Below are positions 8,271 through 16,615 of a stretch of 19,257 nt of DNA, one piece after another. Under the pieces are notes generated by a model that saw nothing but the letters and a program-made list of their open reading frames with translations, was not told where the DNA came from and did not search any database. Position 1 is the first letter of the stretch; the number at the start of each line of letters is the position of its first letter. The DNA is from an uncultured Eubacterium sp. (GTDB lineage Bacteria; Bacillota; Clostridia; Lachnospirales; Lachnospiraceae), in NCBI GenBank assembly GCA_910579145.1, contig CAJTTQ010000053.1:1-19257 (forward strand), given 5' to 3'. A program made the position numbers and the translations under genes.

Positions 8271-8280
8271 AGAAAACTCC

Positions 8281-10122
8281 TTATCCGTTAAATTTCTTTA
8301 CCGAACTATAGCTTCCGTATACTTTTTTGCCAGCCGCGTCCTTTTTATAAGCCCGTACTTTCACAAAGTATTTTTTGCCTTTTTTCAGCTTTTTGATGGT
8401 ATATGTCGCCTTTTTCGTGCTGGACTTCTTCACGCCCTTTTTCATTTTTTTATCCGTCGCATATACGACCTGGTAACCGTCCGCACTTTTTACGGCTTTC
8501 CATGTAACTTTTGCTTTTTTGCCCTTCTGCTTTTTCACAGAAAGACCTTTCGTCTTCGCTACCGTGATCTTTTCTGGTTTCGGCTCTGCTGACGGCGTTA
8601 CGGTTGGAACCGGCGCCGGTGTCACAGCGGCCGGCGGAGCTGGTGTCTGCGGCGGAGCCGGTGTTGCGGTCGGTTCTGGTTCCGGTTCTTTTTCGAACTG
8701 CCAGTAATCAAACGCAAACAGCGCTTCCTCCCCGCTTCCGGTAAAGACAAAATAAAGATCATGTACACCTTTTGTCGGTGTAATGTCAACGGTACACGTC
8801 TCGTATTTGTCTTTGCTTCCCGTGTTCGGAACCCGGATCGTACCGATCGTTTCACCATCTTCAGAATCCAGACGGACTTCGATGGCTGAGGAACTGTCGC
8901 TGTCCGATGCGACGGACGCATGGAAACGGATGGCTTCTTTGTCACCAAAATCAACATTTTCTACTTTCAGGCTGCTTCCATCTTTGATGTCACAGACCGA
9001 TACGCCGCCCAGTTTGTTCATTTCTGTTTCCACAGCAGTACCCCAGGCGAATGTCTCTGCCTCTGTCCGGTTAAACGGATTCAGTGTACCGATCGCATCC
9101 GGGCCTTCCACTGTCATTTTCAGATCCGGGATTGAACCATCCTCATTATAAGTAAATTCTTCTACACACACGGAACGGTGGTAAGCACCTCCTCCAGCTA
9201 ACGGCTGGCTGTGGTAGAACATATAGGAATGTCCCTGAAAATCGACTACTCCCGGATGATTGGTATAGCAGGTCGGCGAACTTCCCAGTCCCTGCGGGGC
9301 CATGAACTCACCTTTAAATTCCCACGGCCCGGTCGGCCACTGGCTGGTCGAATAGGCTAAACTCTCCTGGCCGGACTTCATAAATGCCGCGTAAACCATA
9401 TAGTACAGGTCGCCGCGTTTATAAAACCACGGACCTTCTCCATAAGCACACTTCCGGTCGCTTTGTGCTTTTGGCCCGAACGCTTCCTCGGTCATGTCTA
9501 TGCTGACAATTCCGTTTTTGCCGATACTTTCGTCATAGGAAATCATATCCTCATTCAGCTGCACATAGCGGAGACTCGGATTTCCAAAATATAAGTACGC
9601 CTGGCCGTCATCGTCGATATATACGGTCGGGTCAATGTTATTCCATGTGCCGTCATCGACGAGCGGCTTTCCGATGGCGTCAACAAACGGACCTTCCGGT
9701 TTATCGCTGACACCGACGCCGATCACCATACCGCCGCCCTGCTTGTGGATCGGTACGTATAAATAAAATTTACCGTTGCGCTCCACACACTGGGGCGCCC
9801 ATGCTCTCGGGTCTTTCGTATCTGCCCAGGTAAACGAATCGTATCTCATGACCGTTCCGAGATCCGTCCAGTTTACCATATCCTTTGTCGAATAACATTT
9901 CCAGTCATTCATCGTATAGAAATTTCCTACCAGCTCATCCTCATCGTGCGACGTATAGAGATACAACGTATCTCCAGATGCCATCGGCGCCGGATCCGCC
10001 GTGTAGATATTCTGTACGACCGGATTATCTGCCTGAGCCTGAATTTGTGAAACCATGATTCCCGAACAGAGGGTCAATAATCCCACAAGAGCTTTTACAC
10101 CTGTTTTTTTCTTCATATTCAT
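8281..10122 (-). CDS. Secreted GH43 enzyme with CBM6-like and lysine-rich FN3-like modules
   Basis: 613 residues. The signal peptide is about 1-31. The GH43 beta-propeller (32-345) shows Asp43 in TADPAP (base), Asp164 in NIDPT, Glu229 in YGEGPW (acid) and His289 in TNHPG. YTADPAP, the HDED segment and DMVNWT resemble the group containing arabinoxylan arabinofuranohydrolases and xylosidases. A CBM6-like module (350-477) follows, starting RTEAETFAWG and ending FDYWQFE. Then come a Pro/Thr/Ala linker (478-518) and a lysine-rich FN3-like module (519-613) like that of the 250-aa protein. It likely removes arabinose or xylose at the cell surface. Two ATGs lie 6 nt apart; the second (10116) has better spacing from AAAGGA, so the protein may begin MKKKTG. 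It is the middle gene of unit A: 59 nt after the beta-helix gene, 10 nt before the cytosolic GH43 gene. Confidence 0.88.
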   Translation of the reverse strand: MNMKKKTGVKALVGLLTLCSGIMVSQIQAQADNPVVQNIYTADPAPMASGDTLYLYTSHDEDELVGNFYTMNDWKCYSTKDMVNWTDLGTVMRYDSFTWADTKDPRAWAPQCVERNGKFYLYVPIHKQGGGMVIGVGVSDKPEGPFVDAIGKPLVDDGTWNNIDPTVYIDDDGQAYLYFGNPSLRYVQLNEDMISYDESIGKNGIVSIDMTEEAFGPKAQSDRKCAYGEGPWFYKRGDLYYMVYAAFMKSGQESLAYSTSQWPTGPWEFKGEFMAPQGLGSSPTCYTNHPGVVDFQGHSYMFYHSQPLAGGGAYHRSVCVEEFTYNEDGSIPDLKMTVEGPDAIGTLNPFNRTEAETFAWGTAVETEMNKLGGVSVCDIKDGSSLKVENVDFGDKEAIRFHASVASDSDSSSAIEVRLDSEDGETIGTIRVPNTGSKDKYETCTVDITPTKGVHDLYFVFTGSGEEALFAFDYWQFEKEPEPEPTATPAPPQTPAPPAAVTPAPVPTVTPSAEPKPEKITVAKTKGLSVKKQKGKKAKVTWKAVKSADGYQVVYATDKKMKKGVKKSSTKKATYTIKKLKKGKKYFVKVRAYKKDAAGKKVYGSYSSVKKFNG

Positions 10123-10141
10123 TCTTCCTTTCTTTTTTATA

Positions 10142-10164
10142 AGCGGCGGATCCCCGCCACCGCT
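10142..10164 (-). other. GC-rich intercistronic hairpin
   Basis: AGCGGCGG (10142-10149) can pair with CCGCC and GCT around a bulge (10154-10164) in the 59-nt gap between the beta-helix and secreted GH43 genes. The minus strand has no T tract after it, so it is not a standard terminator. It may be a processing or stability element giving unequal expression of the two genes. Confidence 0.35.
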
Positions 10165-10181
10165 CTTATAACAGCAGGCAA

Positions 10182-13100
10182 TTAAGAACCTACCGTTACT
10201 TTCGCGTCAGATTGGCAAAGGATCTCTCCATTTGGGCCAACTACTGTTAAAATGTATTCTCCCGGCAAAACAGGAGCTTTCATGGAACTGCTGTTTCCCG
10301 CTGCTTTCGACATCGTCGGGTCTGCCGCGTCAAAAGCGGATAACCCGGATGGTGCCAGCCATATCGTCTTTCCGGCATCGGATAACACATGGGAAAAAGT
10401 AATGGTTCCCCCGCTGGTTGTCGATATGTTGTCCTCTAGCAGCCGGTTTGCTTCCGTAACAGTCGTGGAAAACGTGATCGTAATCTGTTTTTTCGTCGCT
10501 GTTTCTGTCGCCTGCAGCGTCCAGACACCTGCCGTGTCGATCACAGTTCCGTTCGAAACCGCTTTTCCATTTAACGTAAACGTATGTGTATCTTCCGTTA
10601 ATTCCAATGTAAGCGGACGCAGTTTAGATACGTTATAATTCCCGCCTTCCGATACATTTGCGGCGTTTGTACTTTCCCCTACATACAGCGTGAAGGTAGA
10701 CGCATCGGACACCGATCCATCTGCGTAGCGGATGTAGAGTTTGTACTCTCCCGGTTCCTGCGGAATATCCATCGATTTCTCATGGCCGGCTGCTCTCGTC
10801 ATCGCCGTTCCCTCAGAGAACACTTCCGTCCCCTCCTTGGCGAGCCATACTTCATCTTCACTCGTAAGCAGTCCTCTTCTCGGAAGTTTCTGCCCCGCCG
10901 CAAGCCGGACATTGGACGCCAGTTCATAATCGGTATCCGGGATCACGTCTTTTCCTACCATATGGACGTATTTGTCTTCCAACCCTGAATACAGCACCGT
11001 TTCATACCCTTTGAGAGGCCATATGTACTGCTCATTTACGTATTGCTCGAGTGTACAGTTCGGCGCTGTCGTCTCGGAACGGTCGGTATTGGAAAAACCA
11101 TTCGTCACGATCATGTCGTGTTTTCTGCGCCAGTCATTCAGTTCGTAGACGTTGCGGATAATGTTCGTCACCACATTGCTGTCAAATTTGATATAGGCAC
11201 TCCCCTCATCCGGGTGAAAGCCATTGATCATCTTACTGCCGTTCGCGACCTGCGGTTTCCGTTTGGCATTGATATAGTTAAAACTCATCTCGGAATATTC
11301 CGTCCAGTCGTCATTCCCCTGTCTGCCAAGGGTATAAATACCGCCCGCATCCTGTAACAGAGAGCAGATTTCTTCTACGCGGTTATAGTTGACATGATTG
11401 TTTTTCGACGTGTCGGTCGGTACGCCCGGCAATTGGGAGTCACTCCCATTTTCCCCGTCAAAATTGCACCATCCCCAGCCGATGCTCATTCCACTGTAGG
11501 AACACTTATAGACAAAATTGTGGAGCACCTGCAAATGGTTGGTAAAAAACGTTGTGATCGGCGAGTTCCCCGGGAAGAAATAACAATTTTCAAACAGATA
11601 ATTGTTCGTGATCGTGATCTCTTTCGGAACCGATTCGGTGCCGTCACGGAATTTTTCCTTTTCCGGTCCTGCCGCGTTCGCCGCCTTCACTTTATGTATG
11701 TCCGTATCGTTTTCATATACGTGCTGCGGATGACCGACAACGATTCCCGCACCGCCCGTCTTCGCGATATAATTTCCGGTCACTTCACAGTCCTGTACAT
11801 CATTTTCCAAATGGATGCCCAAATATCCGGTATGCCGGATCTCCCCATCGAGGAACCGGATGTTTCTTCCAGACGTGACATGAACGGCGGCCGGCGGCAC
11901 GTCATAGGAACGGTAGATGTCATCGTGCTGGTTGACAAGACCGAACTTCGTCAGTACAATAGACCCCTGCACCGAAGCATACCCATGAGATCCCTCGAGT
12001 TCATACAAATTCCAGTCCGTATACGCAAAACTCAGTCCATCAAACGTGATATATTCCACTTGTTTCTCGTTTTTCGCATCCCCGCTCAGGTCAAGGAGTG
12101 TATCCGTCTCCGGAATGACTACTTCTGCCTGCCCTAAATCTTCTCCCTCCCTCGGGATGTAATAGAGCATGCTCCCCGCCTCGTCAAAATAAAACTCACC
12201 GGGTGATGCCAGCCATTCAAACACATTGGATACGTCGTTTACCTTCGTCCGCTCTGGACTATAAGCCGTTCCCCAGCCCAGGTTCTGCGCGAGGGCCCCA
12301 TACGGCATCTGCAGCGCCACCTCGGTATTTCCTTCCGCTGTCAGAGAAAGGGACTCGGCGCAGACGAGCTGCTTTGCCCAGGTGGAACCGGATTCGAGTT
12401 CAATGTTTTGCGGGTTCCTGGTATCTGCCGGCAAACCGAATGACGCCGGGAATTCTGCCCCGGTATAGATCGTCGTCGTACTCGGCGCCCACGCCCATTC
12501 TGCCTGATCTTTTTCTACTTTATAACTTCCCACGGCGCGGGAAGGCTTTCCAGATTTCGTCGTCATAGAGGCACGTTCACCGTTGACATAAATGGCACGG
12601 AGCTTTTCCGAACGCGCGAGCGGTGTTTTGTACGCGGTCAGGCCGTCCGAAAGCCAGTCTACCTCATCTGCTTTTTCCCAGGACGTTTCCAGCTTTTCCC
12701 CGCCGCTTATGACCGGCTTTGCGCCCTCGGCCGCGCGGTAGATCACCGTACCTTGTTCGGTGCCGGAGTCCTCTGCCGTAAAAACGATCGTATCCGTAAC
12801 CGGATAAAAGCCATCTGCTATCTCAACGATGATATCCCCCGAATTCTTGTCCATCGACCGAACGGCGTCCTTCGCACGCGAAAGGCTTTGGAACGGATGG
12901 GACTTAGAGCCGTCACCGCTGTCGCTTCCCTGTGCTGAAACGTAAATTTTTGTTCCTTCTTCGGCTGGTTCCGCAGTCTGTGCCGCCGGGGGAACTGCCG
13001 TTTCACCGGACACAGAAGGCTCCTCCGAAGGAGACGGCGATTTCGTCGACCCCGGTATCCGACATATAAACTTTTTCACTGTCACCGTAACCTTTCCGAC

Positions 13101-13433
13101 TGTTTTTATCTTTTTCTTCTTTTTCGCAGACGTTACCTCTTTTACGGTAATCACTGCTTTTCCCGGCCTTTTTCCCAGGATCACGCCCTTCTTTGTGACG
13201 GTGGCGACCCTCTTTTTACTGGAAGTGAATGTATATTTGCGCTTCTTTTTCTTATTTTTGATCGTAACCTTTTTCGTTTTCCCCATCATAACCGTAAGTT
13301 TCTTCTGTTTGAGATATGCGTTTTTTGCATTTTTCTTCGCGGCCTCTGAAACCGTACCTGGCAGACTCACGGTAAGCAGCATGGCCGCTAGGATCAGGTA
13401 AACCGTACAGGTTCGTCCCACGTTATGTTTCAT
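10182..13433 (-). CDS. Secreted right-handed parallel beta-helix enzyme, GH141-like, with lysine-rich N-terminal Ig-like module
   Basis: 1083 residues from the ATG at 13433. An in-frame ATG at 13451 exists, but the strong AAGGAGG lies inside that longer frame and is well spaced only from 13433. The signal peptide is about 1-31. A lysine-rich Ig-like module (32-121) and a Pro/Ser/Glu linker (125-160) follow. The catalytic-type region (161-830) opens with IYVSAQGSDSGDG and has the AEDSGTEQGTVIYRA and KPVISGG motifs, then beta-helix coils (about 455-800) with EYITFDGLSFAYTDW and GGIYTLGRQGN. This layout resembles GH141, a family with reported alpha-L-fucosidase and xylanase members. GH120 or an uncharacterised beta-helix family remains possible, and activity is not assignable. 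The C-terminus carries two related domains (about 861-919 and 1024-1081) sharing WLA, AAG-x3/4-SM and PGEY. First gene of unit A, divergent from the AraC-type regulator. Confidence 0.75.
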   Translation of the reverse strand: MKHNVGRTCTVYLILAAMLLTVSLPGTVSEAAKKNAKNAYLKQKKLTVMMGKTKKVTIKNKKKKRKYTFTSSKKRVATVTKKGVILGKRPGKAVITVKEVTSAKKKKKIKTVGKVTVTVKKFICRIPGSTKSPSPSEEPSVSGETAVPPAAQTAEPAEEGTKIYVSAQGSDSGDGSKSHPFQSLSRAKDAVRSMDKNSGDIIVEIADGFYPVTDTIVFTAEDSGTEQGTVIYRAAEGAKPVISGGEKLETSWEKADEVDWLSDGLTAYKTPLARSEKLRAIYVNGERASMTTKSGKPSRAVGSYKVEKDQAEWAWAPSTTTIYTGAEFPASFGLPADTRNPQNIELESGSTWAKQLVCAESLSLTAEGNTEVALQMPYGALAQNLGWGTAYSPERTKVNDVSNVFEWLASPGEFYFDEAGSMLYYIPREGEDLGQAEVVIPETDTLLDLSGDAKNEKQVEYITFDGLSFAYTDWNLYELEGSHGYASVQGSIVLTKFGLVNQHDDIYRSYDVPPAAVHVTSGRNIRFLDGEIRHTGYLGIHLENDVQDCEVTGNYIAKTGGAGIVVGHPQHVYENDTDIHKVKAANAAGPEKEKFRDGTESVPKEITITNNYLFENCYFFPGNSPITTFFTNHLQVLHNFVYKCSYSGMSIGWGWCNFDGENGSDSQLPGVPTDTSKNNHVNYNRVEEICSLLQDAGGIYTLGRQGNDDWTEYSEMSFNYINAKRKPQVANGSKMINGFHPDEGSAYIKFDSNVVTNIIRNVYELNDWRRKHDMIVTNGFSNTDRSETTAPNCTLEQYVNEQYIWPLKGYETVLYSGLEDKYVHMVGKDVIPDTDYELASNVRLAAGQKLPRRGLLTSEDEVWLAKEGTEVFSEGTAMTRAAGHEKSMDIPQEPGEYKLYIRYADGSVSDASTFTLYVGESTNAANVSEGGNYNVSKLRPLTLELTEDTHTFTLNGKAVSNGTVIDTAGVWTLQATETATKKQITITFSTTVTEANRLLEDNISTTSGGTITFSHVLSDAGKTIWLAPSGLSAFDAADPTMSKAAGNSSSMKAPVLPGEYILTVVGPNGEILCQSDAKVTVGS

Positions 13434-13482
13434 TTCGCTCCTCCTTCTCATATCCGTCGTAGTGATGTTTCTTCATTCCGAA

Positions 13483-13503
13483 GCATTCCGCGCGAAGGAA
13501 TGC
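13483..13503. promoter_or_regulatory. Inverted repeat upstream of the beta-helix gene
   Basis: GCATTCC (13483-13489) and GGAATGC (13497-13503) surround a 7-nt spacer, about 50 nt before the start codon of the minus-strand gene. It would sit in the untranslated leader if the promoter at 13527-13555 is used. It may be an mRNA hairpin or an operator. Confidence 0.4.
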
Positions 13504-13526
13504 GATTGTATCTAACTTTCATTCTA

Positions 13527-13555
13527 GTTGTATTGACGTATTTTTACTATGACAA
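13527..13555 (-). promoter_or_regulatory. Candidate promoter of the GH141-like/GH43 unit
   Basis: On the minus strand TTGTCA (13555-13550) and TACAAC (13532-13527) are 17 nt apart. The -10 is imperfect, as is common for activator-dependent promoters, and another weak -10 (TACAAT at 13510-13505) lies further down. The position next to the divergent AraC-type regulator fits control by that protein. Confidence 0.35.
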
Positions 13556-13593
13556 ATTGGGTATCGTTTCATGATATATTGTGACTTTTTTTA

Positions 13594-13622
13594 TTGTATT
13601 TTTTTCTCTGTTCCTGTATACT
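13594..13622 (+). promoter_or_regulatory. Promoter of the AraC-family regulator gene
   Basis: TTGTAT (13594-13599) and TATACT (13617-13622) are 17 nt apart on the plus strand, a good sigma-A match. The predicted leader is about 60 nt. It is arranged divergently from the minus-strand promoter, sharing an intergenic region of 257 bp. Confidence 0.6.
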
Positions 13623-13690
13623 AAGAACAGTACTATGAAATATGGGCCTGACGATAGACCCGCATCATCAGACAGAAAAGAGAATTGAGT

Positions 13691-14470
13691 ATGATAGATA
13701 TTATTTTCGTTCAGACAGACACGTCCCACCCGGTAGGTTTTGAATGTGATATGGACCGGGAACACGACTGGTGGCTGTTCGTACAAACCCATATCCAGAC
13801 ATATTTTGTAATTGATGGAAAGAGAATTGTCATGCCGGCACACGCCGCCATCTTATATCCGCCGCATTCACTCATCCATTATGGCGCGGCGGAAAAAAAG
13901 ATCTACAGCGATGACTGGACGCGGTTTTACACGGATGAGCCATTTATCTGCAAAGGGAATATCCCGCTGGAAACGCCGTTTCAGACGAGAGACTATATGT
14001 TCATCAAACAGCTTCTCCATCTGCTGGCGTGTGAAAATTTTTTTGACAACAAATACAAGGAGTCGTCGATCCAGGCCCTGTTCCAATTACTGTTTTCGAA
14101 ACTGCACGAATCGCTGTCCAGTAATGCGGACGATTTCAGGGAATTGGAATTATTACAATTACACATGAACATCCAAAACAATCCGGCTTCTCCGTGGAGT
14201 GTCCCGGAAATGGCAAAACAGCTGCACATCTGTCCGAGACACCTGCAAAAGATCTATCAAAAGCGCTTTGGCATCACCTGTATGGACGACGTGATCCAAA
14301 ACAGGCTCCTCCTCGCAAAGGAAAAACTAGAACACACGGATATCCCCGTATACCGTATCGCGGAACAGTGCGGATACTCGAATACCGAACATTTCAGCCG
14401 TCAGTTCAAACAGCATTTTACCATGTCCCCCAGCATGTACCGCCGGTCAAAAAAGAACCCGGACAGTTAA
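13691..14470 (+). CDS. AraC-family transcriptional regulator
   Basis: 259 residues from the ATG at 13691. A TTG six bases upstream is in frame but too close to the only purine-rich site (AAAAGAG), which favours the ATG. Residues 1-150 form a sensor domain with a cupin-like pattern (MPAHAAILYPPHSLIHY, 48-64), as in regulators that bind sugars. Residues about 155-256 hold the two helix-turn-helix motifs of the AraC family: SVPEMAKQLHICPRHLQKIYQKRFG (first HTH) and a second HTH ending with the signature CGYSNTEHFSRQFKQHF (227-243). Its place divergent to the glycosidase genes suggests a local activator responding to a released sugar. The inducer is unknown. It is the only plus-strand gene, and its stop overlaps that of argD by four bases. 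Confidence 0.9.
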   Translation: MIDIIFVQTDTSHPVGFECDMDREHDWWLFVQTHIQTYFVIDGKRIVMPAHAAILYPPHSLIHYGAAEKKIYSDDWTRFYTDEPFICKGNIPLETPFQTRDYMFIKQLLHLLACENFFDNKYKESSIQALFQLLFSKLHESLSSNADDFRELELLQLHMNIQNNPASPWSVPEMAKQLHICPRHLQKIYQKRFGITCMDDVIQNRLLLAKEKLEHTDIPVYRIAEQCGYSNTEHFSRQFKQHFTMSPSMYRRSKKNPDS

Positions 14471-15666
14471 TGCGGGGCACCGGAACATCGTTGCAATACC
14501 GGTTCCAATTTGGCGATCATTTCGTCTATGTGCGCCTTCTCGATGATGAGCGGCGGCACAAAACGAACGACATCTGTCCCCGCACTCAGTACGATCAGTC
14601 CCTGTTCCAGCGCCTGGCTGCATATTTCACCGATCGGGGCGTCGCATACGAGGCCGCGCAGCAGGCCGAGCCCCCGCACTTCCTTTGCGACAGGACAGGT
14701 GACCGTGAGTTCCTGCAATTTTTGTCCGAGATAATCCCCCATTTCTTTCACATGCCCTAACAGATTCCGTTTTTCCATCAGTTCGATCGACTTGGCGACG
14801 GCAGTACAGGCAAATGGATTGCCGCCAAATGTCGTTCCGTGGTCTCCCGGCACAAACGCCTTGCCGATCTCTTTCGTCGTCGCGATCGCCCCCACCGGGA
14901 TCCCGCTTCCGATCCCTTTCGCCATCGTGACGATATCCGGTTTTATGCCGTAATGTTCATAGGCGAACATTTTCCCAGTGCGCCCCATGCCGCACTGGAC
15001 TTCATCGCAGATCATCATGATATCATGTTTGGTACAAAGGTCGCGGATTCCCTGAAGGAAGTTCTGCTCTGCCGGAAATACGCCTCCCTCTCCCTGTACC
15101 GCCTCGACGATGATGGCATACGTCTGGTCCGTGATCTTCTCTTCCACACTTTTTAGATCGTTATAATCCGCGAAACTCACACCGGATATAAGCGGTTCAT
15201 ACGCCTCCCGGTACTTTTTCGTGCCCGTCACAGACAGGGCGCCCATACTCCGCCCGTGAAATCCCTTTTCCATCGAAATGATCTCCGACCGGTCTGTATA
15301 GCCTTTCATCAGCGCGTATTTGCGCGCCAGCTTCAGCGCCCCCTCGTTTGCCTCGGTGCCGCTGTTCGCCATGAAAACCACATCCATTCCCGTTATGCGC
15401 GCAAGTCCTTTCGCCGCGTCGCGAAGCGGCTCGGAATAAAAGTAATTGGAAACGTGAACGACTTTATCAATCTGGTCTTTCAGCGCCTGCTTGAGTTCTT
15501 CGTCGCTGTATCCAAACGCACAGACCGCGATCCCGCTGCCAAAGTCGATATATTTCTTACCGTCCGTGTCATATAGATAAACACCCTCCCCATGATCCAG
15601 GACAACCGGATAGCGGTTGTAGGAATGGATGAGATAGGACTCGGATTCGTTTATGATTTCTTGCAT
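14467..15666 (-). CDS. argD: Acetylornithine aminotransferase
   Basis: 399 residues, the usual length. This PLP-dependent class III aminotransferase converts N-acetylglutamate semialdehyde plus glutamate to N-acetylornithine and 2-oxoglutarate in the cytosol. Visible motifs: NSGTEAN (101-107) for phosphate binding, GFHGR (135-139), DEVQCGMGRTG (221-231) with the cofactor-contacting Asp221, and TMAKGIGSGIPVGA with Lys250 as the PLP lysine. GGAGG lies upstream of the ATG. It is the last gene of the arg operon, 20 nt after argB. Its TAA overlaps the stop codon of the convergent regulator gene, and no terminator is visible between them. Related aminotransferases acting on succinylornithine or 4-aminobutyrate share the fold, but the operon supports ArgD. 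Confidence 0.95.
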   Translation of the reverse strand: MQEIINESESYLIHSYNRYPVVLDHGEGVYLYDTDGKKYIDFGSGIAVCAFGYSDEELKQALKDQIDKVVHVSNYFYSEPLRDAAKGLARITGMDVVFMANSGTEANEGALKLARKYALMKGYTDRSEIISMEKGFHGRSMGALSVTGTKKYREAYEPLISGVSFADYNDLKSVEEKITDQTYAIIVEAVQGEGGVFPAEQNFLQGIRDLCTKHDIMMICDEVQCGMGRTGKMFAYEHYGIKPDIVTMAKGIGSGIPVGAIATTKEIGKAFVPGDHGTTFGGNPFACTAVAKSIELMEKRNLLGHVKEMGDYLGQKLQELTVTCPVAKEVRGLGLLRGLVCDAPIGEICSQALEQGLIVLSAGTDVVRFVPPLIIEKAHIDEMIAKLEPVLQRCSGAPH

Positions 15667-15686
15667 TTTTTTCCTCCATTCGCTTC

Positions 15687-16598
15687 TTAGACATTTCCTT
15701 CCGTCTCATACTGGTACAAACTGTTTTCATTTCCGATAAAAGCTGTTCCAATTCCCTTTTTCGTATAAAATTCGAGAAGGAGGCAGTGTTCGAGCCGTCC
15801 GTCCAGAATATGCACGCGGCCCACGCCGCCTTCCACGGCGTCAATGCAGTTTCTAAGTTTCGGAAGCATGCCGCCGCCGACAAATCCCTCATCGATCATC
15901 CGGTTTGCCTCTTCAAGCGTCAAGACGGATAAAAGGGTCGAAGGGTCATTGGCATCCCGGCACACGCCTTCGATGTCGGTCATAAATACAAGTTTTTCCG
16001 CTTTCATCGATTTGGCGATCGCACAGGCCGCGTCGTCCGCATTGATATTATACGATTTAAAATCCTCTCCCAGTCCGATGGGGGCGATGATCGGCACAAA
16101 ATCATGCTCAAGGAGCGTATCGATCAGATCGGGACGGACTTCCCGGACTTCTCCGACATAACCGATGTCCGTTCCGTTCACGGTCTTTTTATCACACAGG
16201 ATCGTCCCCCCGTCCTTGCCGCTGATACCGGCCGCGCGCACGCCGAGTTTTTCCATCATCTGGACGAGATGTTTATTCACCTTGTTCAAAACCATTTCCG
16301 CCACTTCCATCGTATCCTCGTCCGTGACCCGCAGGCCCTCGACAAACTCCGGTTCCTTTCCCATGAGTTTGACCCACTTGCTGATCTCTTTTCCGCCGCC
16401 GTGCACGATGATCGGCTTCATACCCACGAGTTTCAGGAGCGCGACGTCCTTGATCACGCTCTGCTGCAGTTTCTCGTCCAACATCGCGCTCCCCCCGTAT
16501 TTTACGATTACCCTTTTGTCGCTGAAATCCCGTATGTACGGAAGTGCTTCGATCAGCGTCTCCGCCTTGATCAGCACATCATTCATATTCTTATCCAT
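15687..16598 (-). CDS. argB: N-acetylglutamate kinase, arginine-sensitive type
   Basis: 303 residues from the ATG at 16598, preceded by AGGACAGGA. A longer in-frame reading into argJ has no ribosome site and exceeds the family length. It phosphorylates N-acetylglutamate with ATP in the second step of the pathway. Motifs: VKYGGSAM (32-39) with Lys33, VHGGGKEI (65-72), EGLRVT (87-92) for substrate binding, the NINADDAA segment (about 194-201) and MLPKL with its ATP-contacting Lys. The N-terminal helix (IKAETLIEALPYIRDF) is the extension found in hexameric, arginine-inhibited kinases and absent from the E. coli dimeric enzyme, so feedback inhibition by arginine is expected. It lies 17 nt after argJ and 20 nt before argD. 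Confidence 0.95.
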   Translation of the reverse strand: MDKNMNDVLIKAETLIEALPYIRDFSDKRVIVKYGGSAMLDEKLQQSVIKDVALLKLVGMKPIIVHGGGKEISKWVKLMGKEPEFVEGLRVTDEDTMEVAEMVLNKVNKHLVQMMEKLGVRAAGISGKDGGTILCDKKTVNGTDIGYVGEVREVRPDLIDTLLEHDFVPIIAPIGLGEDFKSYNINADDAACAIAKSMKAEKLVFMTDIEGVCRDANDPSTLLSVLTLEEANRMIDEGFVGGGMLPKLRNCIDAVEGGVGRVHILDGRLEHCLLLEFYTKKGIGTAFIGNENSLYQYETEGNV

Positions 16599-16615
16599 TC
16601 CTATCCTGTCCTTTC

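Noticed and set aside
11394..12137. Plus-strand 247-residue frame inside the beta-helix gene
   Set aside because: Antisense to a gene with clear family motifs; no ribosome site or promoter and no recognisable domain.
13434..13451. Upstream ATG at 13451 as start of the beta-helix gene
   Set aside because: The strong AAGGAGG lies within the added six codons and is correctly spaced only for the ATG at 13433, which is followed by a good signal peptide.
13559..13573. Possible catabolite (cre) site, TGAAACGATACCC on the minus strand
   Set aside because: It is one base short of the cre consensus and lacks the second half, so the match is too weak to call.
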